Positions 1-6,738 of a DNA stretch of 64,000 bases are shown piece after piece (the first letter of the stretch is position 1; every line of letters starts with the position of its first letter). The stretch is from positions 928,501-992,500 of the forward strand of contig NZ_CP126101.1 of NCBI RefSeq assembly GCF_030123245.1. The letters are read 5' to 3'. The translations under genes were made by a program, and so were the position numbers. The stretch is from Lysinibacillus pakistanensis (GTDB lineage Bacteria > Bacillota > Bacilli > Bacillales_A > Planococcaceae). The notes beneath the pieces are model-generated. The model worked only from the letters and a program-made list of their open reading frames with translations, was not told the DNA's origin and did no database searches.

Positions 1-60
1 TAATAAAAGTGCTAAAATACAAAGTGACTTAATCATTCTGTAACAATAGGAGAGACAATA

Positions 61-483
61 ATGATTCAATCAATAGTTCATATCGCATTAGTAGTAAAAG
101 ACTACGATGAAGCAATAGAGTTCTATACAAAGAAACTAAATTTTGAATTAGTCGAAGATATTTATCAACCAGAACAAAACAAACGCTGGGTAGTGGTGTC
201 CCCTCCTGGTTCAGTAGGTACCACAATATTATTAGCTAAAGCATCTAAACCTGAGCAGGAACCCTTTATAGGTAATCAGTCGGGTGGTAGAGTTTTTCTT
301 TTCTTAAATACTGACGATTTTTGGAGAGATTATAACTATATGAAATCAAAAGGAATTGAATTTGAGAGAGAACCAAAAGAGCAATCATATGGAATAGTTG
401 CAGTGTTTAAGGATTTATACGGGAATTTATGGGATTTGTTGCAACTAAATGTTGATCATCCCATTGCTCAAAGAATTAAGTAG
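61..483 (+). CDS. VOC superfamily (glyoxalase/bleomycin resistance-like) protein
   Basis: 140-residue single-domain VOC protein. The N-terminus (IVHIALVVKDYDEAIEFYT) and the C-terminal DLYGNLWDLLQ stretch are the classic ends of the beta-alpha-beta-beta-beta fold, and the length is normal for the family. His7 sits at the usual metal-ligand position; the usual Glu near the C-terminus is Asp here. VOC proteins act as lyases, dioxygenases or drug-binding proteins, and the substrate cannot be read from sequence. The ATG follows AGGAGAG at good spacing. The gene is followed by a hairpin repeat related to those after the small genes at 3.7-4.7 kb, so it may belong to the same cassette-like patch. 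Confidence 0.85.
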   Translation: MIQSIVHIALVVKDYDEAIEFYTKKLNFELVEDIYQPEQNKRWVVVSPPGSVGTTILLAKASKPEQEPFIGNQSGGRVFLFLNTDDFWRDYNYMKSKGIEFEREPKEQSYGIVAVFKDLYGNLWDLLQLNVDHPIAQRIK

Positions 484-577
484 GATAAACTGGAAATTTC
501 CAATAATTAGGAAAGCTCTTTTTCTATGAATGATAGTGGTGCAACCGTAAAAAGAACTGTTTTTTGTGAAAAAATGT

Positions 578-600
578 ACTTAAACAAACGGGGGCTTTCG
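578..600 (+). repeat. Degenerate copy of the CTAACGG-GC repeat
   Basis: The segment ends in AAACGGGGGCTTTCG and resembles the core of the repeats at 3667-3702, 4100-4135 and 4654-4688 (CTAACGGNGC). It lies between the VOC gene and the IS110 element, as the others lie after small genes. Only the left half is clear, so this is a low-confidence member. Confidence 0.35.
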
Positions 601-608
601 TATTATAT

Positions 609-642
609 AGTTCAGCCAGAACTTTCTGGTTGAACTTTTTTT
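609..642 (+). terminator. Rho-independent terminator
   Basis: AGTTCAGCCAGA pairs with TCTGGTTGAACT across a 4-nt loop (one g.t pair) and is followed by a T-run. It probably ends the VOC transcript. Confidence 0.75.
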
Positions 643-843
643 ATTTAGATTTAATCTATCAGTAGCCAGGGTAGAACGTACGGGTGCGAGGGACATTGAT
701 CCCGTCAACTAAACTGTTCACCCCCTACTTGTAGAAATATGTTTGAGGCTGGTTGGGACTTAGATCTCGTATAACAAGCGAAGCTATAATACTACTTGGA
801 GGTAATAGGGGTTACTGGTGAATACGTTGTAGGAGGAGAAAAA
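643..843 (+). ncRNA. Candidate IS110 bridge RNA region
   Basis: This is the noncoding left end of the IS110 element, directly upstream of the recombinase. It contains local hairpins such as GAGGGACATTGATCCC near 688-703 and a purine-rich stretch before the ribosome site. In IS110-group elements such as IS621 this segment encodes the bridge RNA, whose two internal loops pair with target and donor DNA. The assignment here rests on position and structure potential only; the guide loops were not resolved. Confidence 0.4.
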
Positions 844-2046
844 ATGAACCCAGTAGTGGGTATTGATGTAGCTAAAGATGAAAGTGAAGTACAAGCTTTT
901 TTAGAAAAAGGAAAGCCATATGGGGAAAATTTTTCAATTAAGCATAATCGTGAAGAGTTAGACAAGTTTATAGGATTTTTAGGAGAGATTAGATCGATAG
1001 CAGGGAGTAAGCCTGTTGTCATTTTGGAATCAACAGGTCATTATCATACACCGATTATTCAATGTTTAGAAGAAAATGAAATACTTTATATTTTGTTAAA
1101 TCCGATCATCTCTTATCAAGCAAAGAAGTCAAGTTTAAGAAAGGTAAAGACAGATGCCTTCGATGCCTATCAATTATGTGTTCTCTATTACAAAGAGGAA
1201 TTCGAACCTTATAGAATGAGAGGGATTCAGCTTCTAAACCTTCGTAATCTATCGAGACAACAGGAGATTATAACGAATATGTATGTGGAAGCTAAGTTGC
1301 AATTTCATACTATTTTAGATCAGGTTTTCCCTGAATATAGAAAAGTTTTTGGAGATCTTTTTTCTAAAGTTTCTTTGTTGATATTGAAAGAATATCCAAC
1401 GTCAGAAAAAATTCTAGAATCTAACGAGGATGATTTATCAAATAGTATACGTGAATATTGTCCGAGTCGCTCTGCCCTATGGGCAAGAGAAAAGGCAAGA
1501 AAACTGATAGATTCAGCCAATCAAAATCCTTTTCAGAAGGTGATGTATCAAAGTCACTTATTTAATCTGAATATGTATATTGATATCCTATTTCATTACC
1601 AAGGACACCTTTCGGAATTAGAGGGCCAAATGTTATCCCTGGCAAGTGAAATAGAAGAATATAAGATTATCCAATCAATCCCTGGAATCGGTGAAAAGAT
1701 CGCTGCAACGATCATTTCTGAAATTGGGGAAATTGATCGGTTTAATCATCCTAAAAAATTGGTTGCCTACGCCGGAATTGATCCGAGTGTTTATTCGTCA
1801 GGAAAATTCACAGCGACAACGAATCGGATTACTAAACGTGGTTCTAGTAGGCTAAGGCACAGTTTATATTTAGCTGTTTTGTGTGGAATAAGAAGCTCTA
1901 GAAATAAAAAACTCAAAGAGTTTTATGACAAGAAACGGTCAGAAGGAAAACCTTCAAAAGTTGCGTTAGTTGCTTGTATTAATAAACTTCTTCAATGGAT
2001 ATATGCTTTATTAAAGAGGAAAGAAGTTTTCCTTGATTTATCTTAA
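844..2046 (+). CDS. IS110-family DEDD transposase (recombinase)
   Basis: 400-residue recombinase of the IS110 group. The N-terminal RuvC-like DEDD domain shows VGIDVAKDE (first Asp), VILESTGHY (Glu) and KTDAFDAY (two Asp). The C-terminal Tnp domain shows SIPGIGEKIAATIISEIG and YAGIDPSVYSSGKF, which carries the serine used in strand exchange. Start chosen at 844 (MNPVVGID), preceded by GTAGGAGGAG at ideal spacing; an earlier in-frame ATG at 796 has no such site. The length is typical and no frameshift is seen, so the enzyme could be active with the upstream bridge RNA. Confidence 0.93.
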   Translation: MNPVVGIDVAKDESEVQAFLEKGKPYGENFSIKHNREELDKFIGFLGEIRSIAGSKPVVILESTGHYHTPIIQCLEENEILYILLNPIISYQAKKSSLRKVKTDAFDAYQLCVLYYKEEFEPYRMRGIQLLNLRNLSRQQEIITNMYVEAKLQFHTILDQVFPEYRKVFGDLFSKVSLLILKEYPTSEKILESNEDDLSNSIREYCPSRSALWAREKARKLIDSANQNPFQKVMYQSHLFNLNMYIDILFHYQGHLSELEGQMLSLASEIEEYKIIQSIPGIGEKIAATIISEIGEIDRFNHPKKLVAYAGIDPSVYSSGKFTATTNRITKRGSSRLRHSLYLAVLCGIRSSRNKKLKEFYDKKRSEGKPSKVALVACINKLLQWIYALLKRKEVFLDLS

Positions 2047-2191
2047 TTTATTAAATTGACCATTAGATGAAAAGCCTTCCACAATACACTTGGAGGGTTA
2101 TTTGGTATGCCCAAAAACAGTATAACATAAAGAAAAGTGCCATCTTACAAAAAAAAAGATATTGACAACCTATTAGCTGGTTTAGTCAAGT

Positions 2192-2223
2192 GGAGCAATG
2201 TCTTTTAAGACTTTGCTCCTTTT
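2192..2223 (+). terminator. Terminator-like hairpin between IS110 and integrase
   Basis: GGAGCAATGTCTT pairs with AAGACTTTGCTCC (one mismatch, 2-nt loop) and is followed by TTTTAC on the plus strand. It sits just past the stop of the minus-strand integrase, so it may separate the two convergent units. Confidence 0.6.
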
Positions 2224-2227
2224 ACAT

Positions 2228-3067
2228 TTAAAAGTACTTCTGATAATACTCTTTTCTTAGCCTCCCGTTTAATTGAGCGTAGATCCTAGTTGTTTCGCTT
2301 TTCTCATGCCCCATAAGACTTTGTATGACTTCTATGGGAGCTCCATTGTTCAACAAATGAGTTGCATAGCTGTGTCTAAGTTGGTGTGGATGAATTTCTT
2401 TATTGATTTCAGCACGATTTGATATCCGCTTGATGATGTATCGCATTTGGGCAACACTCATTTTATGTGGCTGCCTTACTGTCACAAAGATGGCAGGATT
2501 ATTGTCAGTACGGCTTTCAATATAACGTTTAAGCCATATGTCACAACGCGTATTAAAATAAACCTCCCTTTCCTTATCACCTTTTCCTCTAACGATTGCG
2601 GATTGATTGGACCAATTAATATGGTTTTTTTCTAACGCAACTATTTCTCCAATTCGGCAACCAGTAGAAAACATGAATTCGAAAATTGCTTTTTCCATTG
2701 CGGAATGACAGGATTCACGGAGGTGTTCAATTTCCCGTTCGGTTAAATACTTGGGTATCCGCTTTCCTACTTTCGGTTCTTTAATTTTGGAAGTTGGATT
2801 CTTACTCAGGTAACCTTCTTCATGAGACCAACGAAAAAATGATTTCATAAAACGGATACGATGTGCAAGACTGGCTGGTTTTAAGTGCTTGCCGGATATA
2901 GCAAGATATTCTTTCAGTTGATTGGTGTCAAGCAATTCCATCTCTATATCCTTAAAATAACCAATTAATAGAAAAGACTGTAACCGGTAGGCCTTCAGCG
3001 TTTGTGGCGAAAAGCCCTCTATTCGTTTATCAGCATCAAACAAAGTCCACGCTTTTGACAGTAACAA
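2228..3067 (-). CDS. Tyrosine recombinase (phage integrase/XerC-D type)
   Basis: About 280-residue site-specific recombinase. The N-terminal SAM-like core-binding domain (about 1-100) precedes a catalytic domain with all conserved residues: Arg in STGCRIGEI, Lys in VRGKGDKER, HQLRHSYATH (HxxR), LMGHEKSETT and the nucleophile Tyr in TRIYAQL. A TTG start at 3067 is spaced correctly from AGGGGG; an ATG two codons earlier lies too close to that site. It is shorter than integron IntI proteins and I see no extra IntI helix. It faces away from a set of small orphan genes separated by related hairpin repeats, so it may be their mobilising enzyme, but that link is inference. Confidence 0.88.
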   Translation of the reverse strand: MLLSKAWTLFDADKRIEGFSPQTLKAYRLQSFLLIGYFKDIEMELLDTNQLKEYLAISGKHLKPASLAHRIRFMKSFFRWSHEEGYLSKNPTSKIKEPKVGKRIPKYLTEREIEHLRESCHSAMEKAIFEFMFSTGCRIGEIVALEKNHINWSNQSAIVRGKGDKEREVYFNTRCDIWLKRYIESRTDNNPAIFVTVRQPHKMSVAQMRYIIKRISNRAEINKEIHPHQLRHSYATHLLNNGAPIEVIQSLMGHEKSETTRIYAQLNGRLRKEYYQKYF

Positions 3068-3138
3068 TTCCATTCCCCCTAAAATAGTAATATAAAAGGG
3101 ATTATTGCCAACTTAATAGAATTCTAGACATAAGGAGT

Positions 3139-3172
3139 GATTTAACTAATGAGGTAGTTTAGTGCAAAAAGG
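3139..3172 (+). repeat. Cassette-type hairpin repeat, copy at 3.15 kb
   Basis: TTTAACTAATGAGGTAGTTT followed by AGTGCAAAAAGG matches the family consensus CTAACGGNGCAGTTTAGT with flanking pairing arms. It lies between the integrase promoter side and the first small gene (3277). Confidence 0.5.
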
Positions 3173-3276
3173 TTTTCAAATGAACCCAAAATCTTGCTTT
3201 AGGAATCTTACACTCTCTATCTGGCGTCTTTTGAAATAAGGCATGTAAAATTTAGGTATAGAGTGCTTAGGGGCTT

Positions 3277-3666
3277 ATGAAAAAAATAGTTTATGTAGTC
3301 TTTATTATTGCCATTATAGGTTTAGCTGTAAATTTATTAGTGAATCGAGCCAGTCAAGACACGGGTTTAGCTAAAGAAATTGACTCCCTTTTAGAAAAGG
3401 GAGAAACACAAATTGATTTAACAGGGTTAACTAATTTTAAATGGACCCAAGTCAGTCTATTTGGACCTTATACATCGGATGAACAGATTGAAGATTCAAT
3501 GAATATCGAGTTTAAAGGGGACAATGGTGGAATTGATTACCTAGACGACCGTTTTTTATTGGTATTTGCTAATGAAAAACATGCCGTCAAAACCGTTGTG
3601 CTCTCAAGGATGATACATGGTACCTACACCATTAAAGATAATAAAATTTTAGTTGTTGACCGATAA
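3277..3666 (+). CDS. Small membrane-anchored or secreted hypothetical protein
   Basis: 129 residues. The first 22 form a hydrophobic signal anchor (MKKIVYVVFIIAIIGLAVNL) with no lipobox Cys. The remainder is a soluble acidic domain that would lie outside the membrane, with the phrases WTQVSLFGPYTS and YLDDRFLLVFANEKH. This pattern is familiar from small Bacillus proteins of unknown function; no function is claimed. ATG follows AGGGGC. The stop codon lies immediately before the hairpin repeat at 3667-3702, an arrangement repeated at the gene ending at 4662. Confidence 0.75.
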   Translation: MKKIVYVVFIIAIIGLAVNLLVNRASQDTGLAKEIDSLLEKGETQIDLTGLTNFKWTQVSLFGPYTSDEQIEDSMNIEFKGDNGGIDYLDDRFLLVFANEKHAVKTVVLSRMIHGTYTIKDNKILVVDR

Positions 3667-3702
3667 CCTTATTCAACTAACGGGGGCAAGAGTTAAACAA
3701 GG
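3667..3702 (+). repeat. Cassette-type hairpin repeat directly after the stop codon
   Basis: CCTTATTCAACTAACGGGGG then CAAGAGTTAAACAAGG. The arms CCTTATTCAAC and GTTAAACAAGG pair with two mismatches. It starts at the base after the TAA of the preceding gene. ATTCAAC and GTTAAAC fit the RYYYAAC/GTTRRRY core boxes of integron attC sites, but other copies of the repeat do not, so the resemblance may be chance. Confidence 0.55.
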
Positions 3703-3725
3703 TGTTGCAAAGGAGCATCTTTTTT

Positions 3726-3759
3726 CTTGTTGAGCTAACGAAGCAGATTAGTTGAAGAG
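3726..3759 (+). repeat. Cassette-type hairpin repeat
   Basis: CTTGTTGAGCTAACGAAGCA followed by GATTAGTTGAAGAG: same core (CTAACGNNGCAG-TTAGT) with imperfect pairing arms. It is in tandem with the copies at 3667 and 3773. Confidence 0.5.
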
Positions 3760-3772
3760 TGATGTTTAACTT

Positions 3773-3803
3773 GTGTTCAACTATCGTGCCAGATTGTTAG
3801 AGG
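3773..3803 (+). repeat. Degenerate cassette-type repeat
   Basis: GTGTTCAACTATCGTGCCAG then ATTGTTAGAGG matches the family core with several changes. It is the third repeat in the gap before the gene at 3844. Confidence 0.4.
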
Positions 3804-3843
3804 ATATAAAATTACAGTTACACGAAGGGGAGAAACATTAGGT

Positions 3844-4026
3844 GTGAAAAATAAAGATCTAATAAATAGTTTAATACCACTAGGGATGATTTTTGGTTCT
3901 GCTATTGGTGTAATTCTTGGCATATTTTTCGAACCAATTTCTCAAGGATTTTCAATTGTTATAGGAGCTGGAATTGGGTTATTACTGGGTTCTATCGCTT
4001 ATGGATTTTATAGTAAGAAAGGGTAG
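3844..4026 (+). CDS. Small two-helix membrane protein, unknown function
   Basis: 60 residues, GTG start after a GAAGGGGAG site. Two predicted membrane helices (about 8-27 and 37-55), the second glycine-rich (IVIGAGIGLLLGSIAYGF) like glycine-zipper membrane proteins, with a short basic tail (YSKKG). No function is recognised. It lies in the patch of small genes separated by hairpin repeats; the next repeat begins 73 nt after the stop. Confidence 0.6.
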   Translation: MKNKDLINSLIPLGMIFGSAIGVILGIFFEPISQGFSIVIGAGIGLLLGSIAYGFYSKKG

Positions 4027-4099
4027 AATACAACAATTGGGCGCGATTGCGGGGTAGCTTTACTTGAAGACCATAGAACTGCTAAGTCAGCTCTTTTTT

Positions 4100-4135
4100 C
4101 TTATTGTACTAACGGAGCAGTTTAGTGCAACAAGG
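4100..4135 (+). repeat. Cassette-type hairpin repeat, best-paired copy
   Basis: CTTATTGTACTAACGGAGCA then GTTTAGTGCAACAAGG. The arms CTTATTGTACTAA and TTTAGTGCAACAAGG pair almost throughout, leaving CGGAGCAG as the loop. This copy defines the family consensus best. Confidence 0.6.
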
Positions 4136-4206
4136 AACGATAGAAATACAATAAATATGGAGTTTTGGGGAATAATGATACTAAACAAATTTAAGGAGAA
4201 TCAGAA

Positions 4207-4662
4207 ATGAAAAAATTGCTTTTTAGCCTTATCTTCGTTTTAGTAATTCTTCCTTCACAAACACACTCTGAGAATAAAATTGAAGAGTTGCCATCTTGTT
4301 CAGCAATACTTGAACCAACAAAAAACGTACCTAAAAATGCCAGAGGAGTAGCACTGATCTATAATATTGAAAGAAAGTTTAATGATGAACGAACAAGTCT
4401 CAGTGTTCACGCACTTCATTTACCAAAACCATCTAATTTTGGGGATTATGATGGTTATGAAGTATTAGCATATATTCCGAAGGAAATAAGTTGGATTTTC
4501 TCATTGTCCCCTTTAACTAAATATGGAGAAACTATTTGGGCTGGGAATTTAGATGAAGTTTCTCCTGTAATAAGACCTACTCGTATCAAAGTCCGAACAG
4601 TCAATACAACGACAAAGAAAACGGGTACTATTGTACTTGAAAAAATACTAAAACCTTGTTGA
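4207..4662 (+). CDS. Secreted hypothetical protein
   Basis: 151 residues with a clear signal peptide (MKKLLFSLIFVLVILPSQTHS, cleavage probably after Ser21). The mature part has two cysteines (about residue 31 and the last residue) that could form a disulfide, and a beta-rich composition. No known domain recognised. ATG follows AAGGAG at good spacing. The final codons and stop lie inside the hairpin repeat at 4654-4688, as cassette-borne genes often end within their recombination site. Confidence 0.72.
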   Translation: MKKLLFSLIFVLVILPSQTHSENKIEELPSCSAILEPTKNVPKNARGVALIYNIERKFNDERTSLSVHALHLPKPSNFGDYDGYEVLAYIPKEISWIFSLSPLTKYGETIWAGNLDEVSPVIRPTRIKVRTVNTTTKKTGTIVLEKILKPC

Positions 4663-4688
4663 ACTAACAGGTGCTTTAGTAAAAGAAG
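4654..4688 (+). repeat. Cassette-type hairpin repeat overlapping a stop codon
   Basis: CCTTGTTGAACTAACAGGTG then CTTTAGTAAAAGAAG. Its first 9 nt are the last codons and stop of the preceding gene. Core CTAACAGGTGCTTTAGT. Confidence 0.5.
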
Positions 4689-4692
4689 AAAA

Positions 4693-4736
4693 GGTTCTAC
4701 ATATTAGTCATATCTAATATGTAGAACCCTTTAATT
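4693..4736 (+). terminator. Rho-independent terminator
   Basis: GGTTCTACATATTAG pairs perfectly with CTAATATGTAGAACC (loop TCATAT), followed by CTTTAATTTTT. It ends the small-gene patch. Confidence 0.85.
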
Positions 4737-4976
4737 TTTCTATCTTTTTTTAAAATTAGGTCTTGATAACACAAACGGCGCTGTTAAAATGAATGAATGG
4801 TTTTTAATTTTTTTGTATAGCAATTATAACTGAATTATGTACATAATTTTAAATCAAAAATATTAATTGTGTACTCTTAAAATAATATGTACACTAGAAA
4901 TGATTCTTTAAGTGTTAGTAATGATAGTGCTTTGGATAAAAAAAATAATTATGTACGCGTATGTTTATGGTGATGT

Positions 4977-5394
4977 GATGGCGATACAATTCAGGCGACA
5001 ATAAATGGCAAGAAAGAAAAAATCCGCTTATTAATGGTCGATACACCAGAAATGAATTACAACAAAGGTGAAGCACAGCCTTTTGCTGAATAGGCAAGAG
5101 ACTATACGATTAAATTGTTAGAAAACGCTAAAAAGATAGAGGCAGTTTACGATGTAGGGCCAGAAACGGACAATACGATCGACTGTTAGCCTATGTTTTG
5201 TGGATGATGTGTTATTACAGGAATCGTTATTGAAAGAAGGGCTTGCGGCAGTACGTTTTATCCATAAACCAAATAATACGTTTGAGGATGAATTCAGAGA
5301 TATTCAGCAGGAAGCCGAACAAGAAAAATTAAATATTTGGTCACACGATAATTACTTCCAAAAAGATGGATTCCATCCGGAAATATTGAAGTAA
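4977..5394 (+). pseudogene. Decayed thermonuclease (SNase family) gene
   Basis: Three reading frames joined end to end give a staphylococcal-nuclease domain: DGDTIQATINGKKEKIRLL and VDTPEMNYNKGEAQPFAE in the first frame, a KYDRLLAYV-like stretch in the second, and DDVLLQESLLKEGLAAVRF plus the C-terminal helix in the third. The decay consists of an in-frame TAG at 5091-5093, a 1-nt loss near 5173 and another near 5197. Both losses shift the frame the same way. The N-terminal secretion signal is missing or unrecognisable. The intact family cleaves DNA and RNA outside the cell using Ca2+. The 3' open piece from 5200 could be translated alone but lacks the catalytic core. Confidence 0.85.
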
Positions 5395-5407
5395 AGGTAA
5401 CAATCAA

Positions 5408-5459
5408 GGGACAGTCCCAAAAGGCAATGAATAATGCCTTTTGAGGGCGGTCCTTTTTT
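5408..5459 (+). terminator. Composite terminator hairpin
   Basis: Nested pairing: AAAAGGCA with TGCCTTTT around an 8-nt loop, extended by GGGACAGTCCC with GAGGGCGGTCC, then TTTTTTG. It lies after the thermonuclease remnant. Confidence 0.7.
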
Positions 5460-5470
5460 GATTGTATGTA

Positions 5471-5575
5471 GAAGTGATGGATAGAATTGCTGAGGTGAAG
5501 AATAGAAACGGAGGACGAGCGGATAGAGCAGTTGAAGTGGCGGATAGAATGATTGAAATGACGGATAGAGCAGTG
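5471..5575 (+). repeat. Five degenerate 21-bp units (GGATAGA repeat)
   Basis: Five consecutive 21-nt units begin at 5471, 5492, 5513, 5534 and 5555, each with GA-rich left ends and a central (G)GATAGA or AATAGA. Because 21 is a multiple of three, the segment is open in one frame and reads as repeated ADRxxEx heptapeptides, but the frame has no good ribosome site and ends in unrelated sequence. I treat it as noncoding. The same 21-bp period occurs in the larger array at 15870-16450. Confidence 0.6.
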
Positions 5576-5682
5576 AGTCGAATGTGGGATGGATCTTTTA
5601 AAATGAGAGAATGGGATTTTTTAACAATCCTGTGTTTTTATATTTTCAAAAAACGAGCTTGCAAAATTCATGAAATATGTAT

Positions 5683-5711
5683 ATATTGTATATAAAGTAT
5701 ATATACAATAT
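5683..5711. promoter_or_regulatory. 12-bp perfect dyad upstream of the CPBP gene
   Basis: ATATTGTATATA and TATATACAATAT are perfect inverted arms separated by 5 nt. The dyad lies about 70 nt before the ribosome site of the protease gene, a typical place for a GntR/YtrA- or PadR-type operator. No regulator gene is adjacent, so the binding protein is unknown. Confidence 0.45.
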
Positions 5712-5778
5712 TATGAACAGAGGTACAGAAGTTTTAAAGTATATGTACATTAAAGTTCTCAGGAAAGGAAATTTATTT

Positions 5779-6627
5779 ATGAAATGGATAAAACTTTTAT
5801 TAATAGGATGGTTAACGTTAGTTGTTAGTCTATTCCTAGCTTCTCTTTCAGGTGATATTTCTGAAAAGTTGTTTGGTTCGTCGAGGGATTTTCAAAATTT
5901 TATAAAGGGTCTTGTGATGAGTGGACTGGTCGTTCCTATTGTTTTGTATTTATATCAGCATGTCTATCGAATGACTGGTGTTAAACCCAATGCGCCCGTA
6001 TATTCATGGAAAAGGCTGTATCACTTTTTTACTGGGGTTTTCTTGGCAATTGCCCTGGCTTCATTGGGTATCATAATTGCTGGTTATCAAGGATGGCTAA
6101 TCATTGAAGACTGGCATGCCCCTAATCAGTGGTATGGTCCGTTACTGATCAATATTATTTTTGCTTTCTTTTATGAAGCTTTGCCGGAGGAATTGGGATT
6201 ACGAGGATTATTATATGATGTCTTACGTTTTCGATTCGCCACTTGGCTTTCAGTTTTATTGCAAACCTTACTATTTGTATTAGTTACTATTGCAGTTGCC
6301 TTGATTCAAGCACTTGTGGGATTAACCCCAGGAGTATCCATTAACATCGGTTATATTATTTTAATTCTATGCTTTGGATTATGTTTGCAGCTACTTCGTC
6401 TATGGACTGGGAGTCTTTGGACATCAATTGGTTTTCATCTAGCATATTTAGAAATCATGAGATTTGCCATCTCACCACATCAATACGGTGTATCACCAAT
6501 CATAACCTACGACGGATCAATGCCTGAGCTCGGTGCCTTAATCTGTGTCATTATGATGGTTATTGGGGGTATCATTGTCTCACTCGTTATACTAGGTGCT
6601 AAGCGTTTTATACGGAAAAGTACATAA
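5779..6627 (+). CDS. CPBP-family intramembrane glutamic endopeptidase
   Basis: 282 residues, about eight membrane helices. It carries the CPBP (Abi) motif EELGLR (EExxxR, about residue 136) and a later membrane histidine (SIGFHLAYL), the catalytic set of the family. Start 5779 (MKWIKLL) follows AGGAAAGGA; the longer open frame upstream begins in AT-rich DNA without a site. Members process membrane proteins or protect against bacteriocins; the substrate is unknown. It is probably monocistronic and preceded by a strong dyad operator. Confidence 0.82.
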   Translation: MKWIKLLLIGWLTLVVSLFLASLSGDISEKLFGSSRDFQNFIKGLVMSGLVVPIVLYLYQHVYRMTGVKPNAPVYSWKRLYHFFTGVFLAIALASLGIIIAGYQGWLIIEDWHAPNQWYGPLLINIIFAFFYEALPEELGLRGLLYDVLRFRFATWLSVLLQTLLFVLVTIAVALIQALVGLTPGVSINIGYIILILCFGLCLQLLRLWTGSLWTSIGFHLAYLEIMRFAISPHQYGVSPIITYDGSMPELGALICVIMMVIGGIIVSLVILGAKRFIRKST

Positions 6628-6670
6628 TTAGAGCGACTTACTACGATTATGACTTAAAACAAATTAAAGA

Positions 6671-6708
6671 AAGTCGATTCCTTTTTATACAGGGAATCGA
6701 CTTATTTA
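6671..6708. terminator. Bidirectional terminator between convergent genes
   Basis: AAGTCGATTCC pairs with GGAATCGACTT. It sits between the CPBP gene (+) and the betaine-binding lipoprotein gene (-) and could serve both. Confidence 0.75.
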
Positions 6709-6738
6709 GATTATATCTGTTTAGCGAAACAACTATAA

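Larger units (their letters stand above)
643..2120 (+). mobile_element. IS110-family insertion sequence (boundaries approximate)
   Basis: A DEDD transposase gene is preceded by about 200 nt of noncoding, GC-richer, structured sequence, as in the IS110 group. These elements have no clear terminal inverted repeats, and I found none here, so both ends are estimates. The left limit is placed after the terminator at 609-642. The right limit is placed after the short noncoding tail of the transposase gene. A second copy, or the empty site in a relative, would be needed to fix the ends. Confidence 0.55.

Noticed and set aside
3667..4135. True integron attC sites
   Set aside because: One copy fits RYYYAAC/GTTRRRY, but the best-paired copies do not, and the recombinase lacks clear IntI features. 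Kept only as a cassette-like hypothesis.
5462..5695. Frame with repeated ADR motifs as a gene
   Set aside because: It is produced by the 21-bp repeat, has no ribosome site, and ends in AT-rich intergenic DNA that overlaps the operator dyad.
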